IMG/VR virus record: IMGVR_UViG_3300025132_000126
Location: 1 to 36,069 of that record
Source: a virus
DNA: 36,069 nt
Reading direction: 5' to 3' (one strand)
The translations under genes were made by a program, and so were the position numbers. Below the pieces are notes generated by a model. The model saw only the letters and a list, made by a program, of their open reading frames with translations, made no database searches and was not told where the DNA came from. Of the stretch, positions 35,985-36,069 are shown piece after piece. How positions within the stretch are numbered: position 1 is the stretch's first letter; every line of letters starts with the position of its first letter.

Positions 35985-36069
35985 AAACTAAACGTCAAAT
36001 CAAACTATCCGTGTTAATGGACAAACTATGTGACCTCGGATGGGAATACACTTGTAATAGAATGTCACG
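35981..36069 (+). CDS. N-terminal fragment of a gene running off the window
   Basis: The ATG of the ATGA overlap starts MKTKRQIKLSVLMDKLCDLG and the frame stays open to the window end (29 codons). It continues the coupled early gene run. Too short to assign. Confidence 0.45.
   Translation, partial: MKTKRQIKLSVLMDKLCDLGWEYTCNRMS

Overview
The window looks like part of the genome of a T4-like marine cyanophage (a myovirus of Synechococcus or Prochlorococcus). The reasons are T4-type baseplate and head genes in a cyanophage-like order, CTAAATA late-promoter motifs ahead of structural genes, AT-rich and tightly packed coding with ATGA/TAATG overlaps, a CP12-like photosynthetic-metabolism gene, and many small unassigned proteins. 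These calls come from reading protein motifs and gene context; no database search was possible.

Layout. 1-10.3 kb: a leftward head-completion gene (gp4 type), then the central tail-hub operon: a tail-tube cap/initiator protein, gp26, a gp51-like small protein, two paralogous tape-measure-like proteins (the second with an M15-type peptidase site), gp27, a CP12-like protein, a gp5-like spike protein and a separate small spike/beta-helix protein. 10.3-11.7 kb: six small unknown genes behind a consensus sigma70 promoter. 11.8-19.8 kb: two very large virion structural proteins. 19.8-22.7 kb: small accessory genes, including a glutaredoxin-like protein without the usual CxxC, a glycine-zipper envelope protein, a cupin-like protein, a lipoprotein and a staphylococcal-type nuclease. 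22.7-29.7 kb: an SF2 helicase, several 2-oxoglutarate/Fe(II) oxygenase-like proteins, a possible MamI-like PD-(D/E)XK restriction endonuclease, a gene that seems to start at ATT, a beta-class DNA methyltransferase, and small genes. 29.7-32.5 kb: three consecutive tail-collar-domain proteins and a prolyl-4-hydroxylase-like oxygenase. 32.5-33.3 kb: a leftward GIY-YIG homing-type endonuclease. 33.3-33.8 kb: a regulatory block with ten copies of a 9-bp palindrome among divergent promoters. 33.8-36.1 kb: short, rightward, probably early genes separated by terminator/promoter modules.

The most unusual feature is the array at 33,441-33,767. It has ten copies of CT(C/A)G(A/T)C(G/T)AG spaced 25-50 bp apart, lying at the transition from late to early-type genes and overlapping or flanking promoter elements on both strands. 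Other points to check are a canonical T_TTT_TTC slippery heptamer that would fuse gp26 to the gp51-like frame, the ATT start codon, the phage-borne endonuclease/methyltransferase pair, and a repeated AACTGTCACA-terminator-(-10) boundary module.
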